64,000 bases of DNA, taken from NCBI RefSeq assembly GCF_032854445.1, contig NC_088306.1, positions 29,795,764 to 29,859,763 on the forward strand, read 5' to 3'. The first letter of the stretch is position 1. Every line of letters starts with the position of its first letter. This stretch comes from Liolophura sinensis. Taxonomy: Eukaryota; Mollusca; Polyplacophora; Chitonida; Chitonidae. The notes under the pieces were generated by a model. That model worked only from the letters and a program-made list of their open reading frames with translations, had not been told where the DNA came from and did not search any database. Positions 56,235 to 64,000 of this stretch are shown here, one piece after another. The translations under genes were made by a program, and so were the position numbers.

Positions 56235-59200
56235 GAAATACGGCACACGTCACAATCCAGTAACACGACAAGCATCAGCACACAGGCCGAACGGCAGGAA
56301 TCCAGATACAACCGCACATCACAATCCAGTAACACGACAAGCATCAGCACACAGGCCGAACGGCAGTAGTCCCGAAACAACGGCACATCACAATCCAGTA
56401 ACACGACAAGCATCAGTACACAGGCCGAACGGCAGTAGTCCCGACACAACGACACATAACAATCCAGTAACACGACAAGCATCAGCACACAGGCCGAACG
56501 GCAGTAGTCCCGACACAACGGCATATAACAATCCAGTAACACGACAAGCATCAGTACACAGGCCGAACGGCAGGAATCCAGATACAACGGCACATCACAA
56601 TCCAGTAAACACGACAAGCATCAGCACACAGGCCGAACGGCAGTAGTCCCGACACAACGGCACATCACAATCCAGTAAACACGACAAGCATCAACACACA
56701 GGCCGAACGGCAGTAGTCGCGACACAACGGCACATAACAATCCAGTAAACACGACAAGCATCAGTACACAGGCCGAACGGCAGTAGTCCCGACACAACGG
56801 CACATAACAATCCAGTAACACGACAAGCATCAGCACACAGGCCGAACGGCAGGAATCCAGATACAACGGCACAGCACAATCCAGTAACACGACAAGCATC
56901 AGAGCACAGGCCGAACGGCAGGAATCCAGATACAACGGCACAGCACAATCCAGTAACACGACAAGCATCAGCGCACAGGCCGAACGGCAGTAGTCCAGAT
57001 ACAACGGCACATCACAATCCAGTAAACACGACACGCGTCAGCACACAGGCCGAACGGCACGAGTGCAGACACAACGGCACATCACAATCCAGTAACACGA
57101 CAAGCATCAGCACACAGGCCGAACAACAGTAGTCCAGATACAACCGCACATCACAATCCAGTAACACGACAAGCATCAGCACACAGGCCGAACGACAGTA
57201 GTCCAGATACAACGGCGCATCACAATCCAGTAACACGACAAGCATCAGTACACAGGCCGAACGACAGGAATCCAGATACAACGGCACATCACAATCCAGT
57301 AACACGACAAGCATCAGCACACAGGCCGAACGGCAGTAGTCCAGATACAACGGCACATCACAATCCAGTAAACACGACAAGCATCAGTACACAGGCCGAA
57401 CGACAGGAATCCAGATACAACCGCACATCACAATCCAGTAACACGACAAGCATCAGTACACAGGCCGAACGGCAGTAGTCCAGATACAACGGCACATCAC
57501 AATCCAGTAACACGACAAGCATCAGTACACAGGCCGAACGGCAGTAGTCCAGATACAACGGCACAGCACAATCCAGTAACACGACAAGCATCAGCACACA
57601 GGCCGAACGGCAGGAATCCAGATACAACCGCACATCACAATCCAGTAACACGACAAGCATCAGTACACAGGCCGAACGACAGGAATCCAGATACAACCGC
57701 AAATCACGATCCAGTAAACACGACAAGCATCAGTACACAGGCCGAACGACAGGAATCCAGATACAACCGCACATCACAATCCAGTAACACGACAAGCATC
57801 AGTACACAGGCCGAACGGCACGAGTCCCGACACAACGGCACATCACAATCCAGTAACACGACAAGCATCAGCACACAGGCCGAACGGCAGGAATCCAGAT
57901 ACAACGGCACATCACAATCCAGTAACACGACAAGCATCAGTACACAGGCCGAACGGCAGGAATCCAGATACAACTGCACATCACAATCCAGTAACACGAC
58001 AAGCATCAGCACACAGGCCGAACGGCAGTAGTCCAGATACAACGGCACATCACAATCCAGTAAACACGACAAGCATCAGCACACAGGCCGAACGACAGGA
58101 ATCCAGATACAACCGCACATCACAATCCAGTAACACGACAAGCATCAGCACACAGGCCGAACGGCAGTAGTCCAGATACAACCGCAGATCACAATCCAGT
58201 AAACACGACAAGCATCAGCGCACAGGCCGAACGGCAGTAGTCCAGATACAACGGCACATAACAATCCAGTAAACACGACAAGCATCAGTACACAGGCCGA
58301 ACGGCAGTAGTCCAGATACAACGGCACATAACAATCCAGTAACACGACAAGTATCAGTACACAGGCCGAACGGCAGGAATCCAGATACAACCGCACATCA
58401 CAATCCAGTAAACACGACAAGCATCAGCACACAGGCCGAACGGCAGTAGTCCAGATACAACCGCACATCACAATCCAGTAACACGACAAGCATCAGCACA
58501 CAGGCCGAACGGCAGTAGTCCAGATACAACCGCACATCACAATCCAGTAACACGACAAGCATCAGCACACAGGCCGAACGGCAGTAGTCCAGATACAACG
58601 GCACATCACAATCCAGTAAACACGACAAGCATCAGCACACAGGCCGAACGGCAGGAGTCCCGACACAACGGCACATAACAATCCAGTAACACGACAAGCA
58701 TCAGCGCACAGGCTGAACGGCACTAGTCCAGATACAACGGCACAGCACAATCCAGTAAACACGACAAGCATCAGTACACAGGCCGAACGGCAGGAGTCCC
58801 GACACAACGGCACAGCACAATCCAGTAACACGACAAGCATCAGTACACAGGCCGAACGGCAGGAATCCAGATACAACCGCACATCGCAATCCAGTAACAC
58901 GACAAGCATCAGCACACAGGCCGAACGGCAGGAATCCAGATACAACCGCACATCACGATCCAGTAAACACGACAAGCATCAGCACACAGGCCGAACGGCA
59001 GTAGTCCAGATACAACGGCACATAACAATCCAGTAACACGACAAGCATCAGCGCACAGGCTGAACGGCACTAGTCCAGATACAACGGCACAGCACAATCC
59101 AGTAACAGGACAAGCATCAGCGCACAGGCCGAACGGCACGAGTCCAGATACAACGGCACATCACAATCCAGTAACACGACAAGCATCAGTACACAGGCCG

Positions 59201-59530
59201 AACGGCAGGAATCCAGATACAACGGCACATCACAATCCAGTAACACGACAAGCATCAGCACACAGGCCGAACGGCAGGAATCCAGATACAACCGCACATC
59301 ACAATCCAGTAAACACGACAAGACTCAGCACACAGGCCGAACGACAGGAATCCAGATACAACCGCACATCACAATCCAGTAAACACGACAAGACTCAGCA
59401 CACAGGCCGAACGGCAGGAATCCAGATACAACCGCACATCACGATCCAGTAAACACGACAAGCATCAGCACACAGGCCGAACGGCACGAGTCCAGATACA
59501 ACGGCACATTACAATCCAGTACAGACGACA
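56235..59530. repeat. 69/70-bp array (about 47 copies)
   Basis: ACGACAAGCATCAGCACACA, GGCCGAACGGCAGTAGTCCA, GATACAACGGCACATCACAA, TCCAGTAAC. Some copies read CCAGTAAACACG (70 bp), others CCAGTAACACG (69 bp), so minus-strand 23-residue-period frames shift at each 70-bp unit. GCCGAACGGC is a short inverted repeat. Confidence 0.96.
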
Positions 59531-59828
59531 CACATCAACTATATGTTCACAGGACGGTACATACTCAAGAACAAAAAGGGGCCGTACAAAGATGTTCGTG
59601 CGACCTTTATACCTGTGCAGCCTATATTCGTGGAAAACGACACGAAGTATAAGTGGTCAGGACATTTGCAGGATTTTGGAAATTACAGCAGTGTTTCGTG
59701 TGGCGTTGAAAAGTGCTTAACAAGGCCCAGACAAGGCTGGGTGTATTGGTTTAGCGTACTGAATGTTTTTATTTTCGGCACGTGAGTAGATGAACGTGGC
59801 AATGCAATGTCCAAATCTATACGTCACA
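59531..59828. other. Short unique stretch with an 80-codon frame
   Basis: A plus-strand frame at 59543-59785 reads like soluble protein in places (KNKKGPYKDVRATFIPVQ) but has no recognisable motif or splice boundary. Not called as a gene. Confidence 0.25.
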
Positions 59829-60110
59829 CGTGGCAATATAGCGTCCCAGGAGCCTCTCACCAATGTGGTTGCTGTGAGTTCAAGTTCAGCTCGTGCTCAA
59901 TTCCTCTTCAGCGGTAAGTGGGAAGGTATTTCAGCAACCTGCGGATGGTCGTGGGTTTCCCCTGGGCTCTGTCCGGTTTCCTCTAACCATAATGCTGGCC
60001 GCCGTTGTATAAGTGAAATATTTTTGAGTACTGCGTAAAACACCAATTAATTTAAATAAAAATAAATAAATAAATAAGAAAAAAAAATAATAATAATAAA
60101 AAATAAATAC
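59829..60110 (+). mobile_element. Family A SINE, near full length
   Basis: AGCGTCCCAGGAGCCTCTCA, TGCTGTGAGTTCAAGTTCAG, CCTCTAACCATAATGCTGGC, TACTGCGTAAAACACCAATT and a long (AAAT)n tail. Confidence 0.85.
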
Positions 60111-60159
60111 ATAACGCCATAGTGGTTTTTAAACGAATGTCTGCTTCAAGGCATAGATT

Positions 60160-60340
60160 CAAGAATATTTCACCTATATACGACGGCGGTAATTATGGTA
60201 GGGCATCTACGGCCAGGTCCACAGGTTGCTGACAGCCCTTCCCATGTATGACCGGAGACGAAACCAGCATGAGCTGGATAGAACTCAGAGCGACCGCATT
60301 GGTGACAGGTTCCTGAGCCGTTGTGCTGCGTTTTGAAGTT
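60160..60340 (-). mobile_element. Family A SINE, 3' end and core partly deleted
   Basis: TTCAAGAATATTTCACCTAT, ACGACGGCGGTAATTATGGT, then GACCGGAGACGAAACCAGCA and GCGACCGCATTGGTGACAGG. With the plus-strand copy 50 bp away it forms a head-to-head/tail-to-tail SINE pair. Confidence 0.8.
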
Positions 60341-62998
60341 GGATGATCCGCGATTAAATCCGTTTCGGTTCATGTAAGAACGATAAAAATGGTACTTGTT
60401 GCTGCCTCGTTTGGAGTTCAGCACTGAGAGGTTAGAGCCAGGAAAAAGACCTGGTTGGCCCGTTGTCAAAATTTAATGTGACTGGGTCTGATGTCATCGC
60501 TGTGATACTTCTGTTAGGGCAACGTCTTGGCGGGATGGATTGGCCCTGTCACAAGAAGACACGGTATATATGTACACACGCACACACCTATTGACTGCTT
60601 GACAAGTAATGTCTCAGTGTCGGTCAACAAAGAGGCTTTCGGGCTTCCAGAGTTAAAGACTACTCAGTTAAAATAAACGTTGACATGTATGTAAGCAAAT
60701 GAAAAATAAATGGGGAGCATTTCCCTCCTTAACAAATCGGTTCTAAGCTGTTTGAAAACACCATCAATCTCAGCTGCAGTGTTCGTAAACAAATTTGCGC
60801 TTTACCATGCAGGAGAAATATGCAGAAACTCGGGCTTATTGGCCCACGGGAAAGAATAAAGAAGGCCTAAACCGTTTGGACGCAAGATATAATTTAACAC
60901 AACTTCGTAAATCGATTTTTCGTAAATCACGTCGTCTTATTGTCCTATATAAAATAGAAAACTTTTTCCGAAAAAGGTTACGAGAATGTCAGAAATACGA
61001 CTTCAAAGTTTTGTGGAAGTCGTTTCAGGGGCCCGTTTCAAAATTAGTCTAAGGGTTATAAGCTATGAGACAGCTAACTCCGATAGTCGACTAGCGATGC
61101 ACCTGGTATGGTAAGACGGGGAATCGGCCTCAGTGCAAGACACCGTGGACCTCTTGTAGCGAAACTGACTATATACCCGTGAGTGACATCTGCTGACACG
61201 CTGAAGAGGCTACATCTACTTCTTTTTTCAGTTTTACTCGTCTTCTCCTGTTATATGGCAAGCACGCGGCTTATAAAGCTCCAAACATGCACTGAAGCGA
61301 TGGATATGTCATTAAATCGAAAAATTGGAGCCGGCTCCAGTGACACTGAAAGTTTTTTTTTTGCATGTAAACACTGGAGAGATATAAAAATCACTGGGCT
61401 ACAAATGTAACTTTCTGAAAAATGAGCACTGAGTTATGCACCAATCAATTAAATAAATATATAACATTATAACTTTCTAAATTTTTTTTTGAGCACGCAG
61501 TTATGCACCAATCAATTAAATAAATGTATAACAAATGTAACTTTCAGTCTTGTACTTCCTCTACGCATAACATGTTAACGACAGCTAGTGGACCACATGT
61601 GCTTTCAACCAGGATTCACGTATGATGTTGCTACAGTTGCCAAATGTTACGTAATACCATAGCTTATCCATTCTAATACATAATAACACTTATTTAATGC
61701 AATGTGGCCTTTATCTTTAATCACAGTAAAGTATGTTTCTAAAGAGGAAGAAAAAAGAGCCACAAAGATTTGAACTCTTCCCCGATATGCAACCTTTTCG
61801 CCCCATCGAGGATGCCTGATGGGACATCGCAGAAATATGAAGTTTAAACTTGCTAAAATATAACAAAACTCATCACATTATAAAGTTTATGTTTTACATA
61901 TGAAGACAAACGTTAACCAAAACGAAACTTTTTTATAATGTAAAAAGTGTCTCGTTTGAAACGAAAAATTGTTGTTTTTGACCGAGAGTGCATTTTGGGG
62001 GGCTTATTACTAAGCAACCATCTCTTTATGGGCAATTAAATTTTTATTGGTGCTTCGACCAGGCTTAATACTTCTTATTCCGAAATTTACAGAATTGTGC
62101 TCGGATTTTGAAATGTGCACTTTCTTTTTGTGCCTTTCTGGGGCGGATTCTCCGCTTTACCGTACCCCGTTTCAAAGGAAATATCTGGTTGTATACCAAA
62201 GCTTTTTGTATTAGATTTTGAAACTTAGTCCAAAGCCTATAGTCACAAGTATGTGAAAATAAATTCGTCTTTAAAAGTGATACGGGTCCCATTTTTTGAA
62301 AGTTTACTTATGGAATGGAGAAAAATAGGTATAAATCAGCTTCTATCGGCAAATGAAAGTCTTTTTAAACCTCACAAACCATGAAAACGCACCCATTGTT
62401 GATGTTTCACTTCGACTACGTAGTGAGAGTTATAGCCCTTCGTTTGCAGTGTAAAATACGAAAACTTACCTTTTTGTGTTAATTACACGGTGATTGAATT
62501 TACCGATTATTTCATGGTTCTACCAATTAGATTACTGCAATGCGGCCTCGTAGCCGGCTATGCTAAGCCGTGCAAACTTTAGACAGTTTGAAGTTTGTGA
62601 TACGGCCGTGTCATGTTTTTTTTGTAGTAGCCTACTTACGGTAGTTGGCTAAATGGCACTTACATCCGAATAACAGACCTTACACAGCTACTGAAGTTTT
62701 GTGAAACACTCTGGGCCACAGGCATCATTCCTGTCCAAGGGGAGATAATCAGTCCGCACGCACTCATTTTTTCGCCAGGTTTTTGAAAACAACGAATTTC
62801 TCATATCTGTAATATGTTGTCTCCATGTACAATGACAACTCCTTACAAAACGCCATCTTACTGTACCTAACGTATGCGGTACGTACCGTATATACGAGTC
62901 GGGAGTAAGAGTGCCTTGTGCTCTCAAAACATCTGCATATCACAGCATTCTGTATTATTTTAACAAAGGATGTATTACACGCATTTTAATAAAAAAGA
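60341..62998. other. Unique AT-rich stretch
   Basis: No recognised gene; several 75-85-codon frames without motifs. It contains a two-copy direct repeat at 61405-61548 (TTATGCACCAATCAATTAAA). Confidence 0.4.
61405..61548. repeat. About 75-bp direct duplication
   Basis: GAGCACTGAGTTATGCACCA ATCAATTAAATAAATATATA and TGTAACTTTC recur after a T-run as GAGCACGCAGTTATGCACC and onward. Confidence 0.85.
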
Positions 62999-63250
62999 TA
63001 TTTATTTATTTGATTGGTGTTTTACACCGTACTCAAGAATATTTCACTTATACGACGGCAGTCAGCATTATGGTGGGCGGAAACCGGCAGAGCCCGGGGG
63101 AAACCCTCGACCATCCGCAGGTTGTTGCCGGTCCTTCTCAGTTACGGCCGGAGAGGAAGCAAGCATGAGCTTGAACTTGAACTCACAGCGACCGCATTGG
63201 TGACAGGCTCCTGGGTCATTACGCTGCGCTAGTGCGCTAACCAACAGAGC
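62999..63250 (-). mobile_element. Full-length family A SINE
   Basis: Tail (T/A-rich), GATTGGTGTTTTACACCGTA, GGCAGAGCCCGGGGGAAACC, CTTGAACTCACAGCGACCGC, CCTGGGTCATTACGCTGCGC and the tRNA-like start GCTAGTGCGCTAACC. Possible imperfect target duplication AAAAAGATATT/AAAAAGGTATT. Confidence 0.88.
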
Positions 63251-64000
63251 AAAAAGGTATTGATTCATTGACTCAGAAAATGCACATGTATGTTTACAAT
63301 GATAAGTATTTCTTTATTATACAAGTCATTAGTGCCATTTTTATCCCTAGTTCTTAAACTCATTCGTCAATTCCAGTCATAAACGATATAAGTACAAATA
63401 GAGTATATGGTACATTGTACAAAGTACAGATAATGAACTGTAATAACACGTGTTTTCTCATCAACAGGTATATGCTCATAGAACAAATACTGAAACGAAA
63501 CTAATACAAAATGTGAAAGAGAAAATACCTATTATTTCATAAAATACTGCATTCAGCTAAAACATTTTAATAAAACATTGAGCAGATTGGTTGATTTACA
63601 TATTATAATAATAAAATAATAAAGAACAATACTCCGACAGTACAGCTAAATGTGTCCAAAATAAACACCGCATCAATGATTCAGAATGAAAAGGAAAAAC
63701 CAGTACGCCTTCACGGGAATGCTTTCTTCTTTTGAAACAGTCACATATAAAAATAAGGGATTTGCTTGTAGATCATCTATACAACATACAGCATATGTGT
63801 ATCAAACAAAATACCTTGAATAGTAATGTAAAATTAGATCATGTTATCTGTGCACCAGTGGAATAGAGTAGTAGATATAAGTCGAAATACTTCTGGAATT
63901 CGCATTACATAGTGATCATTCTCAGAATGATAATAACTATATAACGAAGGAACACAAATGCAGCAAGAAATAACATTCTCTTGTTTTTGTGGGGGTGGGG
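63251..64000. other. Unique AT-rich stretch to the window end
   Basis: Nothing recognised on either strand. Confidence 0.5.

Noticed and set aside
56168-59321. Chain of Cys/Leu-rich minus-strand frames, membrane-protein-like
   Set aside because: They come from the 69/70-bp array; frames break at each 70-bp unit and restart identically.
60795-61052. 85-codon basic plus-strand frame
   Set aside because: No recognisable domain, no splice sites placing it in a gene.
61755-61830. Possible tRNA gene or tRNA-like segment (AAGATTTGAACTC)
   Set aside because: A T-loop-like GAGTTCAAATC is present on the minus strand, but I could not pair an acceptor stem or find an anticodon arm; probably chance or a decayed SINE head.

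Overview
The window is metazoan nuclear DNA. It holds two conserved, multi-exon, GT-AG-spliced genes whose products align in memory with human RPP38 and INTS6. It also carries tRNA-derived SINEs of a type I associate with molluscs, and roughly a third of it is tandem-repeat arrays. I infer a mollusc or another lophotrochozoan; the species cannot be told from the sequence.

Layout. 1-2.6 kb: a 47-bp array, a SINE, a short-unit array and a 63-66-bp array that abuts a possible first coding exon on the minus strand (2629-2503). 4037-9850 (+): RPP38, the L7Ae-family protein subunit of RNase P/RNase MRP, in five exons giving 386 aa, with minisatellites in introns 2 and 4. 43093-13115 (-): INTS6, the VWA-domain subunit of the Integrator complex, in nineteen exons giving 903 aa with every phase consistent. 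The two genes converge tail to tail with about 3.3 kb between stop codons. Almost every large INTS6 intron carries a different minisatellite: 28, 27, 77, 28, 24, 34, 12, 27, 97, 85 and 51 bp units, in transcript order. The 51-bp array in intron 18 is about 3.7 kb long.

43.1-64 kb: the INTS6 promoter side, then no gene I can name. This part holds SINE copies, a 24-bp array (47.1-48.5 kb), a terminal-inverted-repeat element, a 43-bp array (49.5-54.15 kb, about 107 copies), a 61-bp array (54.2-55.0 kb) and a 69/70-bp array (56.2-59.5 kb). Two short candidate first coding exons with good donors (49268-49342 + and 55346-55242 -) suggest further genes, but I could not find their other exons.

The longest open frames in the window (696, 599, 563, 537 and 535 codons) lie inside tandem arrays and are not genes. 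Their openness follows from unit lengths divisible by three (51, 24, 69 bp), or from a 43-bp unit read through all three phases. Both recognised genes are RNA-processing housekeeping factors: RPP38 in tRNA/rRNA precursor cleavage, and INTS6 in snRNA 3' processing and promoter-proximal termination. I see no sign of co-regulation beyond adjacency.
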